A DNA stretch of 45,773 bases from Myxococcales bacterium (GTDB taxonomy: Bacteria > Myxococcota_A > Polyangia > Polyangiales > Polyangiaceae), in assembly GCA_025359105.1 (NCBI GenBank), contig JANYHK010000120.1, positions 215,811 through 261,583 on the forward strand. Direction: 5' to 3'. Within the stretch, counting starts at the first letter, position 1, and every line of letters starts with the position of its first letter. Below, one piece after another: positions 33,320 to 43,706 of the stretch. The notes beneath the pieces were generated by a model. The model was not told the DNA's origin and did not search any database. It was given only the letters and a program-made list of their open reading frames with translations. Made by a program: the position numbers and the translations under genes.

Positions 33320-36300
33320 GTGCGGCTGGCTCAGGTGACGGCGGCGATGTTCCTAGCGGTGGCGCTCGGAACGGTTTGCGCGCGCGCGAACGAGCCGGGT
33401 TTCGTCGACACGGCGTGGCGTAACGAGGAGGGGCTCCCGCAGGCGACGGTCAAAGCCATCGCCGAGACCGGCGAGGGGTACGTGTGGGTCGGTACCGAGG
33501 GCGGGCTCTCCCGCTTCGACGGGCAGCGGTTCGAGACCTTCGACGTGCGGCGTGCCAGCGGCTGCCAGTCCGTCGAGGCGCTCGACGTCGACGCGAGCGG
33601 CCGCCTCGTCGTGGGGACGCCATGCGGCGTGCTCTTCGCGGAGGACGGCCGGCTCGGGCCGCAGACGATCCACGTCCCCGACCGACGGTCGCATCCGCTC
33701 ACGAGTCTGGTCGCCTCAGTCGACGGAACGATCTGGATCGGGACGTCGGCAGGCCTCGGCTTCGTCCGCAACGGTGCCATAGAGATGCTCGCGGGCTCCG
33801 AGCAAGCCAACGTCGCGTCCCTCGCTCTCGCCAAGGGCGGTGGCGCGTGGGTTGGCGCCGTGGGTGCCCTCGGCCGCGTCGATGGGGCCCAGCGCTACCA
33901 GATCGTCGCGCGGACCGCCGGGCCCGTGCGTGCGGTCCGCGAGATGCGCGACGGGACGGTGTGGGTGGGGACCGCCGACGGATTGAAGCGACTGGAGGCC
34001 GGCGCTCTCGTCGACGACCCGCGCGCTTCGCTCCTCCGCGACGAGGAGATCCTGTCCCTCCACGAGGGGCGCGACGGGCAGCTCTACATCGGGCTCCAGG
34101 CCGGTGGCGGCCTCCGCGTCCTCGATGGCCCCGCCACGCGCCAACTCTGGCGCACCCGCAACCCGATCCTCAACGTGCGCGTTACACGCGCCGGTGGAAT
34201 CCTCTACGGAACGCAGGCCGACGGTCTGCACCTGCTCCACCGCCCGCTCTTTCGTGTGATTCAGCAAGGAGCTGCGACCCACGAGCCGGCGTGGAGCCTC
34301 TTCGCTGGCCCGAGTGACGAGCTCTGGGTCGGCTCGCGCATGGGGCTGTTGCTCCTCACGGACGACGCCGAGGAGCCGCGGCTCGTGGCCACCATTGCGT
34401 CCGTGCGGACTGACGTGCTCTCCGTGATTCGCACCCGTGAGGGCGTCGTGTGGGCTGGGATGCGCGATCGGCTGGTCCGCGTGGAGGGAGGAGGCGCGAC
34501 GAGCCGGACGTTCGGCGTCAAAGATGGCCTCCCCGATGCGCTCATCGGCGGCATGGTCCAGGACCGTCACGGTCGAGTGTGGATCGGCACCGGCAGCGGG
34601 CTGGCGCTCGTCGACGGTGACCGCTTCGTGCCGCGCGCGCCCACGGGCACCCGCGTCTTCGCGATGCTCGAGGGCGAGGCGGATGACCTCTGGGTCGCGT
34701 GCGCCGACGGCCTCCACCTGCTGCGCGACGGCGAGCCCGCCCTTCACCTGACCGCGCGGGACGGGCTGCCCGCGTCGTTCACGTCGTCCCTCGCGAAGAC
34801 ACGCCTCGGGGTCCTCGCCGGCGGCGCCGCCGGCCTCGCGCTGCTGCGCGACGGCAAGGTGGTCGGCGCCCTCCGGGGGCATGACGGGCTCCCCGCCGAC
34901 GACATCCTCGGCATCCTCGCCGACGATCGCGGGCGCGTATGGCTCACCACGAATTTTGGTGTCGCGTTCGTGACCGAGGACGCCCTCGAGGCGTATTTTT
35001 CCGGCAAATCGAGGGCGGTGCAGCCGCGCACCTTCGGCGTCGGCGACGGCCTACCGGTCCTCGAGTGCAACGGCGGCACGAGCTCGTCGCCCATCCTCCG
35101 TCTGCGCAACGGCGAGATCGCGTTCCCGACGATGCGTGGCATCGTGCGGTTCGATCCTGCCGAGGTGGGCCCGCCGCCGCCGCCCAGCCGCGCCGTCGTC
35201 GAGGGCATCCGGCTGCCCGACGGCGAGATCCACCCGCGCTTCACCCGCGCCCTCTCGCCGGGCGAGCGCAACGTCCGCTTCGAGTTCACGGCCATCGCCC
35301 TGGCGTCTCCGTCGCGGGTGCGCTTCGTCCACCAGCTCGAGGGCTTCGACGGCTCGCCCTCGGCGCCGAGCGCCGAGCGCTCCGCGTACTACACGAACCT
35401 CCCGCCCGGCAGCTACCGCTTCCGGGTGCGGGGGTGTGACGTCGAGGGGGTGTGCGAGCCGGAGGGAGCCGTGCTCGCCGTCGACGTGGAGCCGCTCGTC
35501 TACGAGCGTCGCGGGTTCTGGGCGGCGCTCGCCCTCGCGGCGATGGCCGTCGGGGCGCTCGCGTACGCGAGCCGCACGCAGCAGCTCCGCAAGCGTGCGA
35601 CCGAGCTCGGCGAGCGCGTGGCCGAGCGCACGCGGGAGCTGGCGCGCGCCAACGAGGAGCTGCAGACGGCGTTCCGCGCGGCGGCCTCGGCGCAGGCGGC
35701 GGTCGAGGCGCTCCTCGCCGAGATCCCGCTGTCCATCCTGGTCTACCGCGACGGCACGCTGCGCTACGTCAACGCGGCGGGTTGCGTGCTCTTGTCGGCC
35801 TCGACCGAGGACCTCGTGGGTAGCTCGGTCGGAGCCGAGTGGCGCGCGGGGCCAGAGGTGCCGGTGACCACCCCCGGCGGCAAGCAGATCCTGGCGGAGA
35901 TCCTCCGCTCGCCCTTCGTCTGGACCGGCGAGCCGGCCGACCTCGTCATCGCGCGCGACGTCACCGAAGAGCGCCAGCTGGAGCTGCGCGCGGCCACGAC
36001 CGAGCGCCTCGCCGCCCTCGGAACCTTGGCGGCGGGGGTCGCCCACGAGATCAACAACCCGCTCGCGTACGTCACGGCGAACGTCGACCACGTGCGGAGC
36101 GTCCTCGCCCAGCAGCCGAACAGTGACGCGGACGCGCGCGAGGCGCTGGCCGAGGCCTCGGACGGCGCGCGCCGCATCGCGATCATCGTCAAGGGACTGA
36201 CCACGGTCGCGCGCGCCGCCGACGATCGGGTGGAGGCGGTCGACCTCGGCGCGGTCGTGAGCTCGGCGCTGACGATCGCGGGAGCGGAGATCCGCCACCG

Positions 36301-37108
36301 CGCGCGCACCGAGGTGCGAGGCTTCGAGGGCCTGCCGGCCGTGTGCGGCGACGCCACCCGACTCGGGCAGGTCATCCTCAACTTGCTCACCAACGCCGCG
36401 CAGTCGTTCGGCGGGCTCGTCGAGGACCGCAACCTCATCACCGTCGTGGGCTCGCGCGGCGAGGGGGACACCGTGCGCGTCGAGGTCACCGACACGGGCA
36501 GCGGGATCCCGCGCGACCACATGCCGCGGCTGTTCGACCCGTTCTTCACGACCAAGCCGGTGGGGGAGGGGACGGGCCTCGGGCTCTCGGTCTGCCACGG
36601 CATCGTCCGGACCCTCGGCGGCGAGATCACCGTGAAGAGCGAAGTGGGCGTCGGCACCACCTTCACGGTGACCTTGCCGACCTGGCGCGGGGGTGCCGCG
36701 GCGCCCATCTCGGTGAAGGCCGAGCGGACGTGCACGCGCGCGAGGGTGCTCGTGATCGACGACGATCCCCGCGTCGCGCGCGCCCTCGGTCGCACGCTCC
36801 GCGCGCACGACGTCACCCTGGCGCAGTCGGCCGACGTCGCGCTGGCGCGGATCCGCAGCGGCGAGAGCTACGATCTCGTCCTCTGCGACCTCATGATGCC
36901 GGGCATGAACGGAGTGGGCTTCTACGGGGCGCTGGAGCGCGAGCGGGCGGCGCTCCTGCCGAACGTCGTGTTCATGACCGGGGGGATCTTCACCAAGGAC
37001 GTGGCGCGCTTCATCGAACAGAGCGCCGTCGTCTGCCTCCAGAAGCCGATCAGCGCCGACGCCCTCATCCGCCTCGTCCGCGACGGGCAGGCGCGCGGGG
37101 TGGCGTAG
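33320..37108 (+). CDS. periplasmic two-propeller hybrid histidine kinase (HTCS-like)
   Basis: The protein has 1262 residues from a GTG. The signal peptide (MFLAVALGTVCARA) leads to a long periplasmic part of Reg_prop repeats with recurring VWVGTxxGLxR units (GYVWVGTEGGLSRFDGQ, TVWVGTADGLKRL, RVWIGTGSGLALV), enough for two seven-bladed propellers. A Y_Y_Y domain (NVRFEFTAIALASPSRVRF), one membrane span (about 731-752), a coiled coil (AERTRELARANEELQ) and a PAS domain follow. HisKA has His909 (GVAHEINNPLAYV), then HATPase_c (DTGSGIP, GTGLGLS) and a C-terminal receiver with Asp1190 (LVLCDLMMPGMNG). There is no DNA-binding domain, so unlike Bacteroides HTCS it must signal onward, possibly through the response regulator 43 bases downstream. 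Confidence 0.95.
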   Translation: MRLAQVTAAMFLAVALGTVCARANEPGFVDTAWRNEEGLPQATVKAIAETGEGYVWVGTEGGLSRFDGQRFETFDVRRASGCQSVEALDVDASGRLVVGTPCGVLFAEDGRLGPQTIHVPDRRSHPLTSLVASVDGTIWIGTSAGLGFVRNGAIEMLAGSEQANVASLALAKGGGAWVGAVGALGRVDGAQRYQIVARTAGPVRAVREMRDGTVWVGTADGLKRLEAGALVDDPRASLLRDEEILSLHEGRDGQLYIGLQAGGGLRVLDGPATRQLWRTRNPILNVRVTRAGGILYGTQADGLHLLHRPLFRVIQQGAATHEPAWSLFAGPSDELWVGSRMGLLLLTDDAEEPRLVATIASVRTDVLSVIRTREGVVWAGMRDRLVRVEGGGATSRTFGVKDGLPDALIGGMVQDRHGRVWIGTGSGLALVDGDRFVPRAPTGTRVFAMLEGEADDLWVACADGLHLLRDGEPALHLTARDGLPASFTSSLAKTRLGVLAGGAAGLALLRDGKVVGALRGHDGLPADDILGILADDRGRVWLTTNFGVAFVTEDALEAYFSGKSRAVQPRTFGVGDGLPVLECNGGTSSSPILRLRNGEIAFPTMRGIVRFDPAEVGPPPPPSRAVVEGIRLPDGEIHPRFTRALSPGERNVRFEFTAIALASPSRVRFVHQLEGFDGSPSAPSAERSAYYTNLPPGSYRFRVRGCDVEGVCEPEGAVLAVDVEPLVYERRGFWAALALAAMAVGALAYASRTQQLRKRATELGERVAERTRELARANEELQTAFRAAASAQAAVEALLAEIPLSILVYRDGTLRYVNAAGCVLLSASTEDLVGSSVGAEWRAGPEVPVTTPGGKQILAEILRSPFVWTGEPADLVIARDVTEERQLELRAATTERLAALGTLAAGVAHEINNPLAYVTANVDHVRSVLAQQPNSDADAREALAEASDGARRIAIIVKGLTTVARAADDRVEAVDLGAVVSSALTIAGAEIRHRARTEVRGFEGLPAVCGDATRLGQVILNLLTNAAQSFGGLVEDRNLITVVGSRGEGDTVRVEVTDTGSGIPRDHMPRLFDPFFTTKPVGEGTGLGLSVCHGIVRTLGGEITVKSEVGVGTTFTVTLPTWRGGAAAPISVKAERTCTRARVLVIDDDPRVARALGRTLRAHDVTLAQSADVALARIRSGESYDLVLCDLMMPGMNGVGFYGALERERAALLPNVVFMTGGIFTKDVARFIEQSAVVCLQKPISADALIRLVRDGQARGVA

Positions 37109-37151
37109 CCCGGACCGCCGCCCGGTCGCGCGTGATGGTATCCTCGCGGCC

Positions 37152-37835
37152 GTGGCGAAGATCCTCCTCGTCGACGACGACGTCGCGCTCCTCGACGTCC
37201 TGGCCCTCTCCTTCGAGGACGCCGGGCACGAGGTGCAGCGCGCCAAGGACGGCGTCGACGCGCTGGCGGAGCTGAAGCGCGCGCGCCCGGCGCTGCTGGT
37301 CTGCGACGTGACGATGCCCCGCCTCGACGGGCTCTCTCTCTGCCGTCAGCTGCGCGAGGCGAAGGACGCGATCCCGATCGTGCTCCTCACCTCACGCGAC
37401 ACCGAGATCGACGAGGCGCTGGGCTTGGAGCTCGGCGCCGACGACTACGTGACGAAGCCCTTCAGCACGCGCGTTCTGCTCGCGCGCGTGGCCGCGTTGC
37501 TCCGGCGCGAGAACGCCAAGGCAGGGCCCGGCAAGCCCACCCTCCACGCAGGCGACCTCACGCTCGACGCCGAGCGCATGCGCGTCGTCTTCAAGGGCAC
37601 CGACGTGACCGTCACCGTCACCGAGTTCCGGATGCTCGAGGTGCTGGCGAAGCGGCCAGGGGTCGTCTTCTCGCGCGCGCAGCTCCTACAGCTCGTGCGG
37701 GGGGACGACTCGGTCGTCGTCGATCGCATCATCGACACGTACGTCCGGCGGCTCCGGCGCAAGCTCGAAGCCGTCGACGCGGCGTTCTCGTCGATCGACA
37801 CGGTGGTCGGCGCGGGATATCGCTGGCGCGAGTAG
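37152..37835 (+). CDS. OmpR-family response regulator
   Basis: The protein has 227 residues from a GTG. The receiver (1-120) has the acidic pocket ILLVDDDVALL, phospho-acceptor Asp52 (LLVCDVTMPRLDG), Thr (VLLTSRDTE) and Lys (YVTKPFSTR). The OmpR winged helix (about 135-227) has VTVTEFRMLEVLAKRPG and the recognition helix region IIDTYVRRLRRKLEAVD, ending VVGAGYRWRE. The cognate kinase starts one base after its stop. Confidence 0.97.
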   Translation: MAKILLVDDDVALLDVLALSFEDAGHEVQRAKDGVDALAELKRARPALLVCDVTMPRLDGLSLCRQLREAKDAIPIVLLTSRDTEIDEALGLELGADDYVTKPFSTRVLLARVAALLRRENAKAGPGKPTLHAGDLTLDAERMRVVFKGTDVTVTVTEFRMLEVLAKRPGVVFSRAQLLQLVRGDDSVVVDRIIDTYVRRLRRKLEAVDAAFSSIDTVVGAGYRWRE

Positions 37836-37836
37836 C

Positions 37837-39288
37837 ATGCGCCGCCGCCGGTCCCTCCGCTGGAACGCGCTGCTCGTCGTCCTCGCGGTCGCGCTCTTTC
37901 CGCTCGTGTACGTCCTCGCGTCGGCCACGCTCGAGCGGCTCTTCGTCGGCCGAACGCTGGCGCGCGCCCGCGTGTCGATGGACGAGGTCGCCGCCGCGCT
38001 CGCGACGGGAGATGCGCCGGCGGTTGAGGCCCGCATCGAGGATATCGCCCGCGACCGCGACCAGCGCGTACGCATCGTCGGCCCCGACGGTAAGGTGATC
38101 CGCGATCTCGACCACGCCCTCGGTGACGGGTGGCTCTTTCAGCTCGGCGACGTGTTCTACGGCCCCGGACGCCCCGCCGGCCTCCGGATGCTCGAGGAGC
38201 GCGAGGGCGCGCTCGCGTCGCGCCCGGAGATCCTGCGCGCGCTCGCGGCGGGCGAGGACGGCGGATGCGAGCACTCGGTGATGGGCAACCTCGAAGTGTG
38301 CCACGTCGCGCGGCGCGTCGAGCTTCCCGGCGCCGCGCCCGTCGTCGTCCACGTGCAGGGCAGCTCGCGTCGCGCGCTCGAGGCGCTCTACGACTCGCGC
38401 CGGCAGCTCGTGAAGCTGACGGCGTTCGTGCTGGCGCTTGGGCTCCTGCTCGCGTGGTGGATGGGCAAGAAGATGGTCCGCCCCGTGGAGGCGCTGCGCG
38501 AGGAGGTGCTCGGCCGCGCGCGCACGGCCGTGCCCGGCGCCGAGCTCGCGGTCGTGCGCGAGGACGAGGTCGGCGATCTGACGCTCGCCTTCAACGCGCT
38601 CCTCGGCGCGTTGAGTGAGCGGTCGAGCGCGAACCAGGCATTTTTGCAGGATCTGGCGCACGAGCTGAAGAACCCCGTCGCCGCCATCCGCGCATGCGCA
38701 GAGAGAATCGGCGAAGGGGAGGCGCTCGACGATGCCCGCCGCGCGCGGCTCGCCGATGTGCTCGTGCAGAGCTCGCGCCGCCTCGACGCGCTCGTCACGC
38801 AGTTCCTCGAGCTCGCGCGCGCCGAGGCGGGGCTACCCAACGAGGCGCGCGAGGAGGTGGACATCGGCGCGCTGGCGCGAGGCCTCGTCGAGTCCGCGAA
38901 GGCGGACGCCCGATTCGGCGGCGTCACGTTCGAGGCGCTCGTCGGCGAGGGCGACCTCGTCGTGCGCGGAGTGCAGAACCGGCTCGAGTCCGCGCTCCGC
39001 AACTTGCTCGACAACGCGGCATCGTTCGCCGGTCCGGACGGGCGCGTCGCCGTGTCGGTGACCGCCGTCGACGACGGGCTCGAGGTCGCCGTGTCCGACA
39101 CCGGTCCGGGGATCGCCGCGGAGGACTTGCCGCGCGTCTTCGATCGCTTCTTCACGAAGCGCGAGGGCGGCAGCGGGCTCGGCCTCGCGCTCGTGCGCGC
39201 CGTCGTCCACGCGCACGAGGGGACGGTTCACGCCGAGTCGCGGCTGGGAGAGGGCGCGCGCTTCGTCGTTCGCCTCATCCGCCGATGA
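37837..39288 (+). CDS. membrane sensor histidine kinase
   Basis: The protein has 483 residues. Two membrane spans (about 10-32 and 193-212) flank a periplasmic sensor with one conserved-looking Cys pair (GGCEHSVMGNLEVCH). A HAMP-like linker, HisKA with His275 (DLAHELKNPVAAIRA), HATPase_c with LRNLLDNAASFAG, DTGPGIAAEDL, RFFTKREGGSGLGLAL follow. It is translationally linked to the OmpR-type regulator. The domain order resembles CreC. Its last 14 bases overlap the convergent Cys-rich lipoprotein gene. Confidence 0.95.
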   Translation: MRRRRSLRWNALLVVLAVALFPLVYVLASATLERLFVGRTLARARVSMDEVAAALATGDAPAVEARIEDIARDRDQRVRIVGPDGKVIRDLDHALGDGWLFQLGDVFYGPGRPAGLRMLEEREGALASRPEILRALAAGEDGGCEHSVMGNLEVCHVARRVELPGAAPVVVHVQGSSRRALEALYDSRRQLVKLTAFVLALGLLLAWWMGKKMVRPVEALREEVLGRARTAVPGAELAVVREDEVGDLTLAFNALLGALSERSSANQAFLQDLAHELKNPVAAIRACAERIGEGEALDDARRARLADVLVQSSRRLDALVTQFLELARAEAGLPNEAREEVDIGALARGLVESAKADARFGGVTFEALVGEGDLVVRGVQNRLESALRNLLDNAASFAGPDGRVAVSVTAVDDGLEVAVSDTGPGIAAEDLPRVFDRFFTKREGGSGLGLALVRAVVHAHEGTVHAESRLGEGARFVVRLIRR

Positions 39289-39943
39289 TGGGTAGGCAGC
39301 TGCCCAGGTAGACCGAGCACAGGTTCGTCTGGGGCTGCGACTGCAGGCCGACGACGCAGCTGTGGAACGTGTCGCGCGAGGTTGCCGGCGCCGTCGCGCA
39401 CTTCGCCTGGCAGGCGGCGATCCCTTGAGAGATGTTCGTGTAACAGCTCGTCACGTTCGGCGTCGTCTCCTCGCAGGCGAACTGGCAGTCCTGGAGCGTA
39501 CGGTCCGGCGGCGTGCTGTCCAAAGCGCTCGCGGCGTCGCTGCCCGTGTCGGCGCTCGCGTCGTTGGCTGCAGCGTCGATACGCGCGTCGGGGTGGCCCG
39601 CGTCGGAGGCGGGGCCGGAGTCCGGTGTCCCCGCGTCGGGCGGACCGAGGCGCGCCGGGCAGCTCGGGTTGCACGCGTCGACCTGCACGCAGTCGCGGTA
39701 CTGGCTCACCTGGCTCGACGTCGACCCCTCGCACGCGAGCAGGCATGAGAGGAGCGCGTCGTCCGTCATGCAGCTCGCCTTCTTCTGCGCGCTGCAGCCG
39801 CCCTTGCAGGCCTTGATCTCGTCGGCGGTCGCAGGCTGCTCGCCGCGCCCTCGCAAGTCGGCGTTGAGCGTCCCGATGCAGGCGACGAGGGTGGATGCGA
39901 CGAAAGTGCAAATACCAAATTGGCGAAGTGTGGCAGTTCTCAT
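39275..39943 (-). CDS. Cys-rich lipoprotein with acidic Asp/Ala/Pro linker
   Basis: The protein has 222 residues. A lipoprotein signal (CTFVASTLVAC) is followed by an N-terminal Cys cluster (ACKGGCSAQKKASCMTDD, LLSCLLACEG). A low-complexity linker comes next (DAGTPDSGPASDAGHPDAR), then a second Cys cluster of similar pattern (CQFACEETTPNVTSCYTN, ACQAKCATA). The two clusters look like a duplicated small domain with paired cysteines. It is a probable surface protein; function unknown. Downstream of the propeller lipoprotein on the same strand (60 bases). Confidence 0.75.
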   Translation of the reverse strand: MRTATLRQFGICTFVASTLVACIGTLNADLRGRGEQPATADEIKACKGGCSAQKKASCMTDDALLSCLLACEGSTSSQVSQYRDCVQVDACNPSCPARLGPPDAGTPDSGPASDAGHPDARIDAAANDASADTGSDAASALDSTPPDRTLQDCQFACEETTPNVTSCYTNISQGIAACQAKCATAPATSRDTFHSCVVGLQSQPQTNLCSVYLGSCLPIIGG

Positions 39944-40003
39944 GAACGGCTCCTCTCGGGGCGGCTATTCGCGCGCGCCTTCGAGATCCGTCACGGAGAA
40001 AGA

Positions 40004-42274
40004 TCACTTCGTCATGCCGCTCGTCCGGAGGCGCAGCGTGGCGCCTCCCTGGCCGACCGCCCAGACGCGTCCGTTCGGTGCGGCCGCGATCGCCTGCAGG
40101 CGCGGCGACGTCTCGACCGCGACCGTCGCGGTGGTCCCGTCGAAATGGCGAATCGCGCCGCCGGTCGCGCCGAGCCCGACCTGCCACACGTCGTCCTTGC
40201 GCGCGCCCCAGACCGCGAAGACGTCGCGGTCGGTGCCCTCGCCCACGGGGCCCCAGTCGGTGCCGTCGAAGTGCAGCGCGGGGCTCGCCGGGAGCCAGAG
40301 GTCCTTTTCGCTCGTCCCCCACAGGCGCGGCATCGGTCGCGTCGCGTAGTCCCAGAGGTGCCCGCCCCTGTACATGACCGAGAGCTTCGCGCCGTCCCAC
40401 CGGAGCACGTACGGCAGCGACGGCGCGCCGCTGACGAGCCAGCCCGTGATCCATACCTGGTCCGACGCCAGGCCGAACACCTGGGCCTCCTCGGTTCCCG
40501 GCGAATCCGGGAAGACCGCGACGAGCTCCTGCGGGACCGGGACCTTCGCCCAGCCCGTGCCGTCGAAGTGGTAGACGACGAGCGACGGCAGCGTCCAGTC
40601 GAAGGGCGGCCCCGAGCCGACGGCCCAGACGTCGCGCGGGCCATTCGCCCACACGCCACTGAACCAGCAGACGTCGGGCATCTTCGTCGGCGTCCACGAG
40701 AGTCCGTCGTAGTGCGCGACCCACCCGTCGGAGAACTGCGGATCGTAGTTGTCGGTCTTGTAGATGCGACCGACGGCCCACACGTCATCGCTCGCGTGCG
40801 CGGTCACGTCGAAGACCTCGGGCGGATGCACGTCGCTACCACCGCGCGTCGTGTCGATCAGGGGAGGAAGCGTGACCTCGTGCCAGCCGTCGCCGTTCCA
40901 GCGCGCGAGCCGGCCCGCGGGCTCCGTGCCGTAAGCGAGATCGTCGCTCAGCGGCGCGATCGAGGTGAGGTTGAAGCGCGTGCCATGGTGGAGCACGCCG
41001 TTCCAGAGCGGCGCGCGGGTCGCGTCGAAGTCGAGCAGGCCGCCGAACTCCGCCGCCGCGAGGACGTGCGCGCCGGGGCCCGCCGGCGCGTAGAGGGCGA
41101 ACTTGGTCGTGAGGTCCTCGTCCGGGGCGGTCGTGCGCGGGTAGATCCGCGTGCCGCTCCACGAGACGCCGTCCCAGAGGAGCTCCTGGTGCCACCCGCC
41201 GACGAACTGCGTCGTCGTGTAGTCGAACGTGGCCACCATCGACGAACGATCGCCGGCGAGGGGACGACCGCGGCGCAGCGGCCCTTTGGGGAGGAAGCTC
41301 GCGAAGGCGTTTCTCTTCGGATCGGGCGGGGATCCCACGGCGCCGATCGAGCGCTGCGCGACCCGCCACGCCGCGCCGTCCCAGTGCGAAAAGCCGATGC
41401 CGTCCCACGCGACGAACATCGCCCACACGTCGTTCGCGCGCGTCCCCCACACGCCGACGTACGAGAGCCCGACGTCGAACGGATCGGACGGCGAATCAGC
41501 GGCGCGCGCGTGGCACCGGATCCAGTAGCTCCCGTCGTACTTGGGCGACGGGCGCGCGATCGTTCCCTTGTCGCCGACGGCCCAGGGGAAGAGGTCGTCC
41601 TCCGCGCCCCACACGTCTCGGAGGAACGTGCCGGCCGGGAGATCACCCAGCGCCTCGTCGGTGACCACGGCGTAGTGGGTCCACCGCGCGCCGTCCCAGC
41701 GCGCGACGTGCCCGGTCGTCCCGTCGTCGACGGCGGCCCAGACGTCGCGCGGAGAGGCGCCCCACAGCGCATGGATGCGCGTCGCCGTGATCGCATAGTC
41801 GGTGGACCACGCCTTGCCGTCGAAGTGCGCGACGCGGCTGCCGCCGCCGCCGACGCCATCGCCTGCCGCCCACACCTCGCCGCCGCCAGCCCACACGGTG
41901 TAGAAGGTGTCCTCCGCGGTGCCTCTGAACGGCGTGGTGACCGTGTCGCCGTCGTAGTGGACGACCGCGCCGTGCTCGCCGACGAGCCACACGTCGCGCG
42001 CGGACGTCCCCCAGATGCCGCGCAGCGTGTCGCCGCCGGGGCGCGGGCTGATCCACTCCCATTTCGGCGCCGCGCCCGAGCCTTCGCCGCCCTGGCCCAG
42101 CGCGCCGGAGCCCGCAGGTGGTGTGGCGGCAGCGGCGGTGGGGGCGCCCGCGGGCGCGTCGCCGCGGTTCGGCTCGCCGACGACGATGCGTGCACCGCAC
42201 GCGCAGGCCATCGTCGCCGCGGTGGCGAGGAAAAGGGCGCGAACGAAGGCGTGGGGGGACGAAAGAAGGGTCAT
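40004..42274 (-). CDS. beta-propeller lipoprotein with DVWAVG repeats
   Basis: The protein has 756 residues from ATG 42274. A lipoprotein signal (ALFLATAATMACACG) and an Ala/Pro/Gly linker precede about ten propeller-type repeats. Their core pattern is W-G-x(3)-D-V-W-x-V/A-G-x-G-x-I-x-H-x-D-G: IWGTSARDVWLVGEHGAVVH, LWGASPRDVWAAVDDG, VWANGPRDVWAVGSG, LWGTSEKDLWLPAS. It probably forms one or two propellers on the cell surface. The frame continues far upstream only as a shadow. Downstream of the sigma/anti-sigma operon on the same strand (110-base gap). Confidence 0.85.
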   Translation of the reverse strand: MTLLSSPHAFVRALFLATAATMACACGARIVVGEPNRGDAPAGAPTAAAATPPAGSGALGQGGEGSGAAPKWEWISPRPGGDTLRGIWGTSARDVWLVGEHGAVVHYDGDTVTTPFRGTAEDTFYTVWAGGGEVWAAGDGVGGGGSRVAHFDGKAWSTDYAITATRIHALWGASPRDVWAAVDDGTTGHVARWDGARWTHYAVVTDEALGDLPAGTFLRDVWGAEDDLFPWAVGDKGTIARPSPKYDGSYWIRCHARAADSPSDPFDVGLSYVGVWGTRANDVWAMFVAWDGIGFSHWDGAAWRVAQRSIGAVGSPPDPKRNAFASFLPKGPLRRGRPLAGDRSSMVATFDYTTTQFVGGWHQELLWDGVSWSGTRIYPRTTAPDEDLTTKFALYAPAGPGAHVLAAAEFGGLLDFDATRAPLWNGVLHHGTRFNLTSIAPLSDDLAYGTEPAGRLARWNGDGWHEVTLPPLIDTTRGGSDVHPPEVFDVTAHASDDVWAVGRIYKTDNYDPQFSDGWVAHYDGLSWTPTKMPDVCWFSGVWANGPRDVWAVGSGPPFDWTLPSLVVYHFDGTGWAKVPVPQELVAVFPDSPGTEEAQVFGLASDQVWITGWLVSGAPSLPYVLRWDGAKLSVMYRGGHLWDYATRPMPRLWGTSEKDLWLPASPALHFDGTDWGPVGEGTDRDVFAVWGARKDDVWQVGLGATGGAIRHFDGTTATVAVETSPRLQAIAAAPNGRVWAVGQGGATLRLRTSGMTK

Positions 42275-42384
42275 GCGAAGGGCTCCGCGGTCTAGCGCGC
42301 GTCGTGCGCGTGCACCCGGTGTTTCACCTTTCGCGTCGACTTCCGTCACGCCTTCGCGATGCGATCTCTTCACGCACCCGCGTC

Positions 42385-43154
<770 letters not shown>

Positions 43155-43158
<4 letters not shown>

Positions 43159-43706
43159 GGCGTCCCCCCTTTGCGCGCGTCCAGGCGTCGCACGGCGTCA
43201 CGGAAATCCTCGCGCGCGAGGCGCAGGCGGGAGTAGGCCGTGTTCAGCGGGATCCCGAGCGCGTCGGCGATGTCGGGCACATCGACGCCGTCGATTTCTT
43301 TCATCACGAAGACGGCGCGGCGGTGCAGCTCGATCCCCTCGATCGCCGCCGCCACGAGCTCGCGGGCCTGCTTCGAGACCAGCGCCGCCTCGGCCGTCGG
43401 CGTGCGATCGACAGGCTCGCGTGACGGCTCGGGGACCTCGCGACCGCGTCCCAGACGGCGACGGTGCCTCAGCGCAATGCGGTACGCGATGCCGAACAGC
43501 CACGGACGGAAGGGCCGCCCGCGGTCGTAATCGTCGAGCAGCGCGTGGACGGTCATGAACACCTCCTGGGTCAGATCGTCTCGGTCCTTGTCGGGGATTC
43601 CGAGGCGGCGTAGCGAGTTCCAGACATAGGAGGCGTGCGCGTCGAAAAGCTGGCGGAATTCTGTGGCGATGGACTCGTGTTCGCTCGTCGCAGGGAAATC
43701 CGTCAC
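43155..43706 (-). CDS. ECF-type RNA polymerase sigma factor
   Basis: The protein has 183 residues from a GTG. Sigma region 2 covers about 15-85: LFDAHASYVWNSLRRLGI, DDLTQEVFMTVHALL, RPWLFGIAYRIAL. Region 4 covers about 120-180: LVAAAIEGIELHRRAVFV, VPDIADALGIPLNTAYSRL. Region 3 is absent, as in ECF factors. Its start overlaps the upstream membrane-associated gene (GTGA) and its stop the downstream putative regulator, so all three are co-translated. The target promoter is unknown. Confidence 0.93.
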
